This document shows, piece after piece, positions 7,385 to 16,525 of a stretch of DNA of 64,000 nt (position 1 is the first letter of the stretch; the number at the start of each line of letters is the position of its first letter). The stretch is from Lentisphaerae bacterium ADurb.Bin082. Its GTDB lineage: Bacteria; Verrucomicrobiota; Lentisphaeria; Oligosphaerales; Oligosphaeraceae. A model generated the notes under the pieces. It made no database searches. It was given only the letters and a program-made list of their open reading frames with translations, and had not been told where the DNA came from. Position numbers and translations under genes: made by a program. The DNA is taken from assembly GCA_002070945.1 (NCBI GenBank), contig MWEG01000121.1, forward strand, positions 34,860 to 98,859, given 5' to 3'.

Positions 7385-9031
7385 ATGATTTCTTCCGTAT
7401 CATCGTCAACAGAAGGCGTCCGCCACGAAGGCACCCGGCTTCCCGGCGGATATGAAATCCGTGCCGTGCGGCGCGGCGGGATGGGGGTCGTTTATCTGGT
7501 CTATAGCCCAGAGGCTGAAATGCCCTTTGCGGTAAAGACAATTCAGCGTCAATTCCTGATGAGCTACGAAGCCCAGGAACGCTTCAAGCGCGAAGTGCGC
7601 AGTTGGCTGCGACTCGGCGACCATCCTCACATTGTCCAGGCTTTATTTGTTGAGGTCATCGACAACCTGCCGCATCTGTTTATGGAATATGTAGACGGTC
7701 AGAGTTTGCTTGAACACATCGGCGGTTCGCCGCTCCGGCTTGAGACGGCCCTCGACTATGCCATACAGATTTGCAGGGGAATGCATTACGCTCATTCCGT
7801 CCATCACCTCATTCACCGGGACTTGAAGCCGTCCAACATCATGGTCTCTGCAGACGGTTGCGTAAAGATTACGGATTTCGGTCTCGTCAAAGCCCTGGAC
7901 GCCAACGATGAGCTGAACAGAACCTCTGAAGGAAACACCCCCTCGCATCGCTTTTCGCCTTGCGTCACTCACGGGAGCATGGGTACCCCGGAGTACATGG
8001 CACCCGAGCAGTGGGCCTCTTATGGTGCGCTCGACGGACGCACCGACATCTATGCGTTCGGCGTCGTTCTGTACGAGATGTTGTGCGGGCATCCTCCATT
8101 CGAGCGTGAGTCAGGAGAACCACCATACGTGCTTCATGCCAGGCATCTTAAATCGCTTCCGCCTGATCCCGCTGACCGCGGCCTCTTCATTCCAGAGCAA
8201 CTCAAGGCCATCGTGTTACGTTGTTTGGAAAAGTCGCCTCGCCAGCGCTTCCAGGGTTTTAACGAGGTGGCGGAGCTTCTCTGCCTCGTGCATCAACAGG
8301 TACTTGGCTGCGCATGGGCGTTGCGAGGCAGCTACCGCCACGTCTATGCCAAGACCAACGAAACTACTCAGAAGGTCAACAGGGCGGCGTCTTTGCACTA
8401 CATCGGGGATCATGCCGAGGCCCTTTCCATGCTGAACGAAGTACTCGGGCGTGAGCCTGAGAACCGTTTCGCTCTTCGGCTCAGGGCGCAGTGCGCTTGT
8501 ACAGTTTCACGATTCCAGGATGCCCTAGCTGACCTGGAACGACTGGCAGGACTTGCACCTGATGATACCGGCGTTCACAACGACATGAGTTTTGTTCTGA
8601 ACGAGCTTGGACGGCACCAAGATGCCCATGACTGTGCCGACCGAGCGATAAATCTCTCACCGGGGGATGCGTCGGCGTGGAACAACCGGGGGGTAGCGGC
8701 TGCGGGACTGTCGCGATTCGATGAGGCCCGGGAGTCCTTTGAAGCGGCGTTAGGAATCAACCCTCAGTATCCAGAAGTCTGGAACAACCTGGGGCATCTC
8801 CATCGCCTACTTAACCACACCAGCGAAGCTGAGGCCTGCTTCCAGCGTGCCATTGCTCTTAATCCTCGCTATCTCAAGCCCTACTTCAACCTGAATCAGA
8901 TTATGCTGGAACGTGAGGATATTGACGGATCAGTGGCTCTTCTGGAAAGTGTCCTGGCAGTAGAACCGGGTCATCACTTTGCATTGAAGGCGCATGCTGC
9001 CTTGGTGGCTCTGCAAAAAGGAGACAGATAG
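7385..9031 (+). CDS. Ser/Thr protein kinase with C-terminal TPR repeats
   Basis: 548 residues. The Hanks-type kinase domain covers about residues 20-290: glycine loop RRGGMGVVYLV, lysine in FAVKTIQ, catalytic loop HRDLKPSNIM, DFGLVKAL, and the activation segment end GTPEYMAPEQW. The C-terminal part (about 315-545) is a TPR array (HYIGDHAEALSMLNEVLGRE, ALADLERLAGLAPDD, AWNNRGVAAAGLSRFDEA, EVWNNLGHLHRLL). There is no transmembrane segment, unlike many PknB-type kinases, so it acts in the cytosol. The next gene begins 2 bp after the stop. Kinase-TPR proteins beside an ECF sigma factor are common in PVC bacteria; the target is probably a product of this operon. Confidence 0.92.
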   Translation: MISSVSSSTEGVRHEGTRLPGGYEIRAVRRGGMGVVYLVYSPEAEMPFAVKTIQRQFLMSYEAQERFKREVRSWLRLGDHPHIVQALFVEVIDNLPHLFMEYVDGQSLLEHIGGSPLRLETALDYAIQICRGMHYAHSVHHLIHRDLKPSNIMVSADGCVKITDFGLVKALDANDELNRTSEGNTPSHRFSPCVTHGSMGTPEYMAPEQWASYGALDGRTDIYAFGVVLYEMLCGHPPFERESGEPPYVLHARHLKSLPPDPADRGLFIPEQLKAIVLRCLEKSPRQRFQGFNEVAELLCLVHQQVLGCAWALRGSYRHVYAKTNETTQKVNRAASLHYIGDHAEALSMLNEVLGREPENRFALRLRAQCACTVSRFQDALADLERLAGLAPDDTGVHNDMSFVLNELGRHQDAHDCADRAINLSPGDASAWNNRGVAAAGLSRFDEARESFEAALGINPQYPEVWNNLGHLHRLLNHTSEAEACFQRAIALNPRYLKPYFNLNQIMLEREDIDGSVALLESVLAVEPGHHFALKAHAALVALQKGDR

Positions 9032-9033
9032 CC

Positions 9034-10071
9034 ATGCCCAAGGTATCAACCTCCATTGATTTACTCTGGCAGCTGGCCTGTCGGGAGGCCCTTGCCGGGT
9101 GTTTTGCTGCGATTGAGCCGGAGCATTTCTGCATGGCGCTGCTGAAGTTCTCCGAGCTTCCTGCGGATCAGCTTGAGAGGTTGAGTCCCAATGGCGGCCA
9201 GGCGGTGAAGGAATTGGCTGAAGACGTGCAGGCGGTCAAAAGGGATATTGCCCGCCTTGGCGTGGGCAGCACACAGGCTCGAAGGAAGCTGAGGGCGTCT
9301 TTTGGAAAGGGAGACGCTGTCTACGATGGCGGCGAGATGCATCGGTCTGAAAAGAGCCGGTTGCTCTTCGATGAGGCCGCACGGGAGATGGACAAGGCAG
9401 GAAGCGATGTTCTCACGTTGCGCCATCTGCTGGCGGCGATTACCGCAAATCCGACTCCCGCCATCCGCGAGGTGCTTCTCGTCGGAGGGCAAGCGGTTCG
9501 CGACTGCGGGGAACTCCCGTCTTGGCTGTCAAGGTGGGGAACGGACTTGACGGCTCAGGCGGCAAAAGGGGAGCTGCGGGAGGAGATCGGCCGCGCCACA
9601 GAAGCGAAGTCGGTTTTGAAGGCTTTGTGCGCAACGGGTCGAAAAGGCGTGTTCCTGGTTTCCGACAAGAGCGGCTCGGTTGATGCCGTCCTTGCATGCC
9701 TTGCCCTTGCTGTCACAAAGGAGATGCCTTGCTCAGACTTTCGGCGCCTTCACATCGTGGATGTCACCTGCAAGCTTCGCGGCGGCAGGCCTGACCAGCC
9801 CCCTGCGCGGTTCCTGCACGGCATCCTGGCGGAAGCAAGCCAAGTCGACAACCTGGTGCTTCGCCTCCCTGACATTGAGGACATACATCAAGCAGACACC
9901 CTCCTTGACGTCCTCAAGTCGGCCATGACGGCTACTGTGCCATTATGGGTCTGCCGAGTTGCCCATGAGGTTTACTGCCAGCGCATTCAGCGCGATGCTC
10001 ATTGGCGTCGTGTCGCCACGGCCGTCGCCGTTCAGAACGAGATTCATGAAAGCATACCCAATGAACTGTAA
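9034..10071 (+). CDS. ClpA/B N-domain protein with degenerate AAA D1 module
   Basis: 345 residues. Two Clp N-domain repeats are visible: residues 1-55 (LLWQLACREALAGC, IEPEHFCMALLKF) and about 105-150 (SRLLFDEAAREMDKAGSD, LTLRHLLAAI). The rest can be aligned by eye to the first ATPase domain of ClpA/B. The Walker A position reads FLVSDKSGSVDAVLACLALA without GxxGxGK[ST]; the Walker B region reads NLVLRLPDIEDIHQ; and LLDVLKSAMTATVPLWVC then RDAHWRRVATAV corresponds to the family's LLKPALARGELRCIGAT then DAALERRFQPV. It is therefore probably an inactive adaptor or regulatory half. The active second half of a Clp machine is fused into the next protein. Confidence 0.7.
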   Translation: MPKVSTSIDLLWQLACREALAGCFAAIEPEHFCMALLKFSELPADQLERLSPNGGQAVKELAEDVQAVKRDIARLGVGSTQARRKLRASFGKGDAVYDGGEMHRSEKSRLLFDEAAREMDKAGSDVLTLRHLLAAITANPTPAIREVLLVGGQAVRDCGELPSWLSRWGTDLTAQAAKGELREEIGRATEAKSVLKALCATGRKGVFLVSDKSGSVDAVLACLALAVTKEMPCSDFRRLHIVDVTCKLRGGRPDQPPARFLHGILAEASQVDNLVLRLPDIEDIHQADTLLDVLKSAMTATVPLWVCRVAHEVYCQRIQRDAHWRRVATAVAVQNEIHESIPNEL

Positions 10072-10122
10072 TGTTGCTTCGCCGCTTGGCAATCCCGTCC
10101 TTCTACCGTTGGAGGAAGCGTG

Positions 10123-13100
10123 ATGTTTACGGAACGCGCACAACGACTTGTGGATACAGCGAAGGACTTCGCCTTTTCCAGCGGCGCAAGCCATTTGAAT
10201 CTGAAGGCGTTCTTGGCGGCCATCGCCAGCAAGTCCGAGGCAGGCGTGCTTCTTGCCGACGTACTCGGGGTCAGTCCGGCCGCCTTGCGGTCTGCTTGCC
10301 CGATCCTGCCGGAACCTGCCGCATGCCCAGGCAAACTCGCGCTGGACGAGGGAGTCATCAGGATGCTCCAGGCCGCAAAGGAGCTTGCGCAAGAGGTGCC
10401 GGACCCACACCAACCGGCGCTCATTGACTTGCCGCATCTTGCGACCGCCTTGGCGAGCAGCAGCGAAGCGTGCCTTCTCATGTCGATGACGCCCATGCCG
10501 CGAGACGCCGCCGTGTCGCGCCTCGCCGCATGGTATGAGAAGGAAGCGAAGACACCGGACATACGGGATTTGACTGAAAGACTTCGGCAGATGCGCATGG
10601 ACCTCCTGACCAGGGTCTTTGGGCAGGACCACGCCGTGCATGCTTTTGTGGAAGGGCTGTTCAACGCTGAGGTCGTTGCCGCCGCCGACGCCAAACGGCG
10701 CGCCCCCCGCGCCGTGTTCGTGTTCGCCGGCCCGCCCGGCGTCGGCAAGACATACCTTGCCGAGACCGGCGCGTCATATCTTGACAGGCCCTTTAGGCGC
10801 TTTGACATGAGCGCCTATTCGGGCCATCAGCAGAATGAAGAACTCGTCGGCATGAGCAAGTCGTACCGAGGGGCTCATCCGGGTGTACTCACCGAGTTCG
10901 TCGAGAAGAATCCTGACGCCGTCCTGCTCTTTGACGAAATCGAAAAGGCGCACATCAACACGATTCACCTATTTCTCCAGATTCTTGACGCAGGAACGCT
11001 GGAAGACAAATTCCATGAACGGAACGTTCAATTCCGGGATACGACAATAATACTCACGACAAACGCCGGCGCCAAGCTCTACGACCGACCCAACCAGAAT
11101 GGCGTCAACACAGCCAATGCCAGCTTCCATCGCAGAACCATCCTGGATGCGCTTGAGACGGAAAGGGATCCCCGCACCGGCGAGCCGTTCTTTCCCCCGG
11201 CGATCTGCTCGCGGCTGGCAACAGGCTACCCGGTACTCTTCAACCGGCTTCGAGTGAATGAACTCGACCTTGTCGTACAGGCGGAATTGAACCGGGTAGG
11301 CAGCCTGTTGGAAAAGCAGTACTACAAGTCGGTCGCGTTCAGCGAGCTTCTGTCGCTCTGCCTTGTACTCCGGGAAGGGGCGCGTTCGGATGCACGAACC
11401 CTTAGAGCTCAGGCGGAAATCTTCGTGAAAACGGAAATCTTCAAGTTCTGCCAATTGTTCAAGACCGACCGGCTGGAGGACGTGTTCGCCAGGATGGACA
11501 AGGTCAGGTTTGTCCTGGACAAGAGCGATGGCCTCCAAGACGCCGAGATTGCCCGTCTCTTCGAACCGACCGAACAGCCGCGCATCCTCCTGGTGGCTGA
11601 CAGCGATATCACGGCGCTGTACGCTGAGCATGTGACGGGCATTGATTGGCGCTGCGCTGCGAGTCAGGACAGGGCACTGGAGGCTCTTTCCGTCGAAGAG
11701 ATCGACATGGTGCTCCTCGACATCTGGCTCGGGCGCTCAGAACTCGCGAGTCCATTGACGGCAACTGGCGAGCATTTTGACCATACACCCGCTGCGGCGC
11801 GGGGGCTTGACAAGGGACAGGAACTCCTTCGCAAAATACGAGACAGGATGCCGAACATGCCGGTCTTCCTACTGGCCCTGGCGGACGACGGCGAGGACGA
11901 CGGAGAAACGCCAGCCGTGGACGATGAGCTGTTTGCGGCCTGTGTGAGAGGAGGAGGAGCTCGCGGCATGCTGGTAAGTCGCTTCGTGGACGGCATGGTT
12001 CCCGACTGGCAGGACCACCGCGATCAGTTGGCGGCTAGCCTGTTAGCTACATGCCGTCGCCTCCATCGAGAGAAGGCTGCCGACGGTCTTGCGCAAGAAC
12101 GCAAAACACTCATTTTTGACACCGTGCCGCATGTGGACGCAGCAGGCAGAGAGATCAGCATCAGGCTCAGAAACCTACGCCTGGCACGAGCCATCGCCGC
12201 CGTCGACGCCGGGGAGATACTGGAGGATGTAGAGAGGCCGGGCACCCGGTTCGAAGACGTTATTGGCGCAGACAGCGCCAAGGAGGAGCTGAAATTCTTC
12301 ATCGATTACTTGAAAAACCCGCGGCGGTTTGCGGCCTTGGGTCTCAAACCGCCCAAGGGAGTGCTCCTGCATGGGCCGCCTGGCACGGGCAAGACCATGT
12401 TGGCCAGGGCAGTGGCAGGTGAATCAAACATCGCATTCATTGCAGTATCAGCGACTAATTTTGTGACGCAATGGCAAGGCAGTGGACCGCAAAGCGTGAG
12501 GGACCTGTTTGCACGGGCGCGCCGATACGCCCCAGCAATTGTCTTCATCGATGAGATCGACGCGATTGGAAAAGTCCGCTCCGGCACTCCGGGCGCAGGT
12601 CATGGCGAGGAAATGGCGCTGAACGCCTTGCTGACGGAGATGGATGGATTCACGGGCACCGCACCGGATAGGCCGGTCTTCGTACTCTCCGCCACAAACT
12701 TCAAAGTGCAGCCGGAAGACCAAGACTCCCCAGAGCGTTCTTCGCGAACATTGGACCCGGCACTCGTGCGGCGGTTCTCACGTACCATTCTTGTCGATCT
12801 GCCGGACGCCGCCGCGCGCCGAAAGTATCTTGACATGCGGCTGAGAGACGTCCGAGGATTGAAGATACCGGCATCCGTCATCGATCTGATGGCCGAAAAG
12901 TCCACAGGAATGAGCATTGCGAATCTGGAACAGGCAATCGAGACCGCAGGCCGCAGCGCCATGAAGAAAGGGACGGAGTTGACAGTCGATCTGCTGATGG
13001 AAGCCCTTGACACAATCAAGGATGGCGAGGCTAAGGAATGGTCCCGCGAATTCCTGCAAAGCACTGCGCGCCACGAGGCTGGCCACACCGTCATGTACTG

Positions 13101-13626
13101 GCTGAGCGGGTGGTGGACTCCCGAGGTGTCGATCATCGCACGCGCCGACCGTGGGGGCGGAATGCGCCGTGCCGAAGCCGAGACGAGGCGCGAAAGCCTG
13201 ACCCGCGATGACATGTTGGCGGCTATCAGGACAACCTTGGGTGGACGTGCCGCCGAGACTTTGTACTATGGCGAGGCGGGATTGACAACCGGCGCTTCAA
13301 GCGATCTTGAGAGTGCCACGCAGGATGCACGCAGAATGATTTGCCGGTACGGGATGATCCAGGAGTATGGCATCCTCGCAACTCCCGAGTTGTTCAAGTA
13401 CGCCGAGGCCATCAGCAGCCCCATATATCAACGCATCAACGAAATAGCCTCGAAGATACTGAACGAGCAAATGGAACAAACCCAAAAACAGCTCGCAGAG
13501 AACCGCCAGCACCTGGACGCGATAGCCAATGCCCTGCTGGAGAAAAACCGGCTTTACCGGGTCGACCTTGAGAAGCTCCTGCCCCCGATCAAAGCTGCAA
13601 GCCAGCCGCCGCCAGCGACCACCTGA
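10123..13626 (+). CDS. Clp N-domain / Clp D2-like AAA+ / receiver-like / FtsH (AAA+ and M41 peptidase) fusion protein
   Basis: 1167 residues from ATG 10123, with GGAGGAAG ideally placed (the GTG at 10120 is too close). Order of parts: Clp N-domain, about residues 1-130 (FTERAQRLVDTAKDFA); ClpA/B D2-type AAA+, about 160-480, with VFGQDHAVHAF, Walker A FAGPPGVGKT near 203 and Walker B LLFDEIEKAH near 270; a receiver-like domain, about 488-640 (RILLVADSD, then MVLLDIWLG with the phospho-acceptor-type Asp); FtsH AAA+, about 710-960 (FEDVIGADSAKEELKFF, HGPPGTGKT, VFIDEIDAIG); and the M41 protease with HEAGH at about 985-989 and the third ligand in GASSDLESAT. The C terminus is a coiled-coil-like helix. 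FtsH's usual transmembrane anchors are absent. It should unfold and degrade proteins in the cytosol. Confidence 0.88.
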   Translation: MFTERAQRLVDTAKDFAFSSGASHLNLKAFLAAIASKSEAGVLLADVLGVSPAALRSACPILPEPAACPGKLALDEGVIRMLQAAKELAQEVPDPHQPALIDLPHLATALASSSEACLLMSMTPMPRDAAVSRLAAWYEKEAKTPDIRDLTERLRQMRMDLLTRVFGQDHAVHAFVEGLFNAEVVAAADAKRRAPRAVFVFAGPPGVGKTYLAETGASYLDRPFRRFDMSAYSGHQQNEELVGMSKSYRGAHPGVLTEFVEKNPDAVLLFDEIEKAHINTIHLFLQILDAGTLEDKFHERNVQFRDTTIILTTNAGAKLYDRPNQNGVNTANASFHRRTILDALETERDPRTGEPFFPPAICSRLATGYPVLFNRLRVNELDLVVQAELNRVGSLLEKQYYKSVAFSELLSLCLVLREGARSDARTLRAQAEIFVKTEIFKFCQLFKTDRLEDVFARMDKVRFVLDKSDGLQDAEIARLFEPTEQPRILLVADSDITALYAEHVTGIDWRCAASQDRALEALSVEEIDMVLLDIWLGRSELASPLTATGEHFDHTPAAARGLDKGQELLRKIRDRMPNMPVFLLALADDGEDDGETPAVDDELFAACVRGGGARGMLVSRFVDGMVPDWQDHRDQLAASLLATCRRLHREKAADGLAQERKTLIFDTVPHVDAAGREISIRLRNLRLARAIAAVDAGEILEDVERPGTRFEDVIGADSAKEELKFFIDYLKNPRRFAALGLKPPKGVLLHGPPGTGKTMLARAVAGESNIAFIAVSATNFVTQWQGSGPQSVRDLFARARRYAPAIVFIDEIDAIGKVRSGTPGAGHGEEMALNALLTEMDGFTGTAPDRPVFVLSATNFKVQPEDQDSPERSSRTLDPALVRRFSRTILVDLPDAAARRKYLDMRLRDVRGLKIPASVIDLMAEKSTGMSIANLEQAIETAGRSAMKKGTELTVDLLMEALDTIKDGEAKEWSREFLQSTARHEAGHTVMYWLSGWWTPEVSIIARADRGGGMRRAEAETRRESLTRDDMLAAIRTTLGGRAAETLYYGEAGLTTGASSDLESATQDARRMICRYGMIQEYGILATPELFKYAEAISSPIYQRINEIASKILNEQMEQTQKQLAENRQHLDAIANALLEKNRLYRVDLEKLLPPIKAASQPPPATT

Positions 13627-13658
13627 TTGAGACGTATGGCGTTGTGGAAGAATGGAAC

Positions 13659-14414
13659 ATGGGATACCAGGAAGAAAATGAAACGCCGCCGGCCCTGTCG
13701 GATATCAGGGATGGATTCCGAGCGATGTGGGGGCAGTCAGTCCACAGTGTTTCACTGTTGATTGTTTGGGTCTGCGTCGGCCTTTTTCTGGCCACGGGCA
13801 TCCTCTCCGGCTTTGGGTTCACTTCGCGCCATAGCGTTGTTGCGTTCCTCGGCCTGTCACGTGTCGGCATTCTGGAGCATGGCTTGTTCTTCCAGCTTCT
13901 GACTGCCCCCTTGCTGCATGCCAGCGTCACGCATCTCTTGTTCAATATGCTTGCTCTGTGGATGCTCGGCCCTTCTGTGGAACAGGCCATGGGACGGCTC
14001 CGGTACATCGGCTTTTCGCTGGCTTGCGCCCTTGTTTCGATGGCGGGCTTTCTCGTCCTGGCGCACGAACCTGGTGAACTGGTCATGGGCTACTCAGGCG
14101 TTATTTTTGGCATTCTGACTGCCCAAGCTGTCTACTTTCCGAACAATCGGTTGATGTTCTGCCTGTTTTTTCCGATGAAAATGAAATATGCCGTCCTGAT
14201 CATGGGAGCCATGGAACTCTATCTCACGATTTCGCCTGAAAGAGCCGGTGTCGCGCACTCGGCGCATCTCTTCGGCGCACTGGCGGGGTTCGTTTACGTG
14301 CGGCTCATGCAATGGCAGGATGGATATAGCCGTTCAAAAGACGAACCCAGGAGGAGACCGCGCACAGGAGCGTCGCACTCAGTGAAGCGTCAGAAGATTC
14401 CTAAGGAATTGTAA
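13659..14414 (+). CDS. rhomboid-family intramembrane serine protease
   Basis: 251 residues from ATG 13659, after GGAAG; an in-frame GTG at 13644 is possible. The catalytic Ser is in the GYSGVIFG motif and the catalytic His in AHSAHLFGALAG. The L1/TM2 region HASVTHLLFNMLALWMLG is the family's H...HxxxNM signature. About six hydrophobic segments are visible (VSLLIVWVCVGLFLATGIL, IGFSLACALVSMAGFLVL and others), and the basic cytosolic tail carries RRRPRTGASHS. It cleaves transmembrane helices of membrane proteins. It lies 32 bp after the Clp-FtsH fusion and 21 bp before the FHA-kinase, so it is probably part of the same regulated proteolysis pathway. Confidence 0.9.
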   Translation: MGYQEENETPPALSDIRDGFRAMWGQSVHSVSLLIVWVCVGLFLATGILSGFGFTSRHSVVAFLGLSRVGILEHGLFFQLLTAPLLHASVTHLLFNMLALWMLGPSVEQAMGRLRYIGFSLACALVSMAGFLVLAHEPGELVMGYSGVIFGILTAQAVYFPNNRLMFCLFFPMKMKYAVLIMGAMELYLTISPERAGVAHSAHLFGALAGFVYVRLMQWQDGYSRSKDEPRRRPRTGASHSVKRQKIPKEL

Positions 14415-14435
14415 AGCAGAAGAGAGAAGAGAGTC

Positions 14436-15926
14436 ATGTCAAACGAGCTGACGATTAGCATAGTTGAAGGGATGATGAAGGGACAGAAATTCTCCTTTGC
14501 CGAACACGACATATTTATTTTTGGACGGGCTGGAGATTGTCATGCTTGCCTGCCCCATGATCCAAAAGTGTCTCGCCACCATTTTCTCATGGAAGTCAAT
14601 CCTCCGAACGCAGTATTGCGAGACCTGGGCAGCTTGAACGGAACATACGTCAACGGCATCAAATATGGCGCCCGAAATCCAGGGGAGACGCCGGAACAAG
14701 GCGGAGCGCGACGCTACCCTGAAATCTCTTTGCGTGACGGTGACAGCATCCGGGCTGGCGATACGGTTCTCGTCGTGTCATCTCGACCGGCAACAACACG
14801 AGGCTCGGACGTCAACCCGGAGTCGATAAAAGAACCCGGCAAGGCCGACGCGCAGCCTGTATCAGCAAATTGGCACGAGCGCGGCGTGGCAATGCCATCC
14901 CTTGGGAAATCTCCAGGGGCCATTCAGCCACAGCGTTGTGCCAGGTGCGGCAAAAATATCGCCGAAGAAATCGGCGAACGTCAAGCTTCGGAAACCCTTT
15001 GCGACACATGCTACCAGCAACTGGCCGGTGATCCGGCGAAGATTCTGTCCAAGCTGCTCCAAATGGCGCGAAAGGAGATCGACCGCAAAGGTCCTCCCTC
15101 AATACCTGGATATGATATCCTAAAGAGGCTTGGGGTCGGCGGCTTTGGCGCCGTCTATCTTGCGCGCCGTAGCGGCGATGCCCACCCCGTGGCAATCAAA
15201 ATCATGCTGTCGCGGGTGGCCGTGGATGAAACGGCCCGTCAACGTTTCCTGCGTGAAATCAATATTCTAAAGACATTGCGGCATCCCCACATCGTACCCC
15301 TGCTGGATCACGGTTCGGTAGGCACGGCGTTCTACTTCATCATGGACTACTGCGCAGGAGGCAGCGTGGGCGACCTGATGCGGGTGCACGGTGGTTGTAT
15401 CCCAGTCCGGGAGGCAACCAAACTCATTCTCGAAGCCTTGGACGGACTTGCGTATGCCCATTCAAAAGGAATCGTTCACCGAGACATCAAACCCGCCAAC
15501 ATCCTGCTGTCAGGCGACGCGAACTCTCCCCTGGCGATGGTGGCCGACTTTGGCCTTGCCAGGAGCTTCGAGAAAGTCGGATTCAGCGGGATGACCATGA
15601 CCGGGAATTATGCTGGGACCTTTCCGTTCATGCCCCGTGAGCAGGTGACTGATTTCAAGCACAGCAAACCATGCAGTGACGTATGGAGCATAGCGGCAAC
15701 TTTCTACAACATGCTGACCGGATTCTATCCCCGTGACTTCCCGAAAGGCGCAGACCCGATGGAGGTCGTCTTGGAGGCAAAACCTGTCCCTGTACGCCAG
15801 CGAAATGCGACTCTCCCTTCAAACATCGCCGATGTGATTGACCATGCGCTGGCCGATGAGGCTAACGTCAGGTTCCAGACGGCGACGGACTTTCGCGATG
15901 CCCTGCAAAACGAGGTCGGCGTGTGA
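14436..15926 (+). CDS. FHA domain - zinc ribbon - Ser/Thr protein kinase
   Basis: 496 residues. The N-terminal FHA domain at about residues 5-115 has FGRAGDC, VSRHHFLME and SLNGTYVNG, the phosphothreonine-binding residues of the family. A zinc ribbon at about 166-195 reads CARCGK then LCDTCYQQ. The kinase domain at about 225-490 has LGVGGFGAVYLA, VAIKIM, HRDIKPANIL, ADFGLARS and a variant activation end GTFPFMPREQ in place of APE. No membrane segment is seen. The FHA domain would recognise a threonine phosphorylated by itself or by the first kinase of the operon, which makes it a natural connector between the kinases and the proteases. It is the last clear gene of the operon. Confidence 0.92.
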   Translation: MSNELTISIVEGMMKGQKFSFAEHDIFIFGRAGDCHACLPHDPKVSRHHFLMEVNPPNAVLRDLGSLNGTYVNGIKYGARNPGETPEQGGARRYPEISLRDGDSIRAGDTVLVVSSRPATTRGSDVNPESIKEPGKADAQPVSANWHERGVAMPSLGKSPGAIQPQRCARCGKNIAEEIGERQASETLCDTCYQQLAGDPAKILSKLLQMARKEIDRKGPPSIPGYDILKRLGVGGFGAVYLARRSGDAHPVAIKIMLSRVAVDETARQRFLREINILKTLRHPHIVPLLDHGSVGTAFYFIMDYCAGGSVGDLMRVHGGCIPVREATKLILEALDGLAYAHSKGIVHRDIKPANILLSGDANSPLAMVADFGLARSFEKVGFSGMTMTGNYAGTFPFMPREQVTDFKHSKPCSDVWSIAATFYNMLTGFYPRDFPKGADPMEVVLEAKPVPVRQRNATLPSNIADVIDHALADEANVRFQTATDFRDALQNEVGV

Positions 15927-15983
15927 CGGGGAACAACAAGAATCACTACCCGCAACGAATTCAACCTGGAAAAACACAACGCC

Positions 15984-16436
15984 ATGCCTGGGTTTTGTAC
16001 TCATGCAATGCAAATGCCATTGATGGGGAATCTCGCAACAGTGCCCGTCATCTGGACTGCAAATGCCGTCAACCAGAGCGGCCAGTACATGTCGAGCCAG
16101 CTGCCGGCTGTTGGTAACGGCGACGAATGGCGTTTTTTTTTGACGGTTTTGGAGTGGCGGTCGCAGCACCTTGGATGTAAGCGACCGCCTCCCATCAGCC
16201 TGAAGACTGCGGGGGGCTTGAATGGGGAACATTGCCTATCGGTTGATTTGACGACAGTGCCGCCGTCACGTATGGCGTTGCGACGCCTGGGCCGGATAGC
16301 TTGGGATATCCGGCCAGAGATGCGGCGGCGCGGAACCAAATGCTGCCTTGATGGCTGTTATCAATGGCTGACCAAATCACTGTCCAGGTCAATTATCCAC
16401 CCTGCGCGGTTTTGCAAATCATGGCAACAGAGATAG
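15984..16436 (+). CDS. hypothetical protein, doubtful
   Basis: A 150-residue frame after the FHA-kinase, on the same strand, starting MPGFCTHAMQMPLMGN. The first 45 residues look protein-like, while the rest is rich in Arg, Trp and Cys and less convincing. A run of eight T (about 16133-16140) lies within it and could hide a frameshift. No family recognised; the compact N terminus vaguely recalls small PAAR-like spike proteins, but the key motif is absent. Treat as unconfirmed. Confidence 0.3.
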   Translation: MPGFCTHAMQMPLMGNLATVPVIWTANAVNQSGQYMSSQLPAVGNGDEWRFFLTVLEWRSQHLGCKRPPPISLKTAGGLNGEHCLSVDLTTVPPSRMALRRLGRIAWDIRPEMRRRGTKCCLDGCYQWLTKSLSRSIIHPARFCKSWQQR

Positions 16437-16525
16437 ATTGAAAGAGGAGTTATTTTACCTTTTTCCCCTGCCGCCGCACAGCCTGTCTACGGTTGGCGCA
16501 CCATAATTCTTTTTTCGGAGAAGAC

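Noticed and set aside
15923..16117. 64-residue frame overlapping the FHA-kinase stop
   Set aside because: GTG start, Cys/Arg-rich, and in conflict with the slightly better frame at 15984; neither is convincing.
15923..16140. PAAR-like spike protein at 15984
   Set aside because: The short N-terminal resemblance lacks the PAAR motif, and no type VI secretion genes are in the window.
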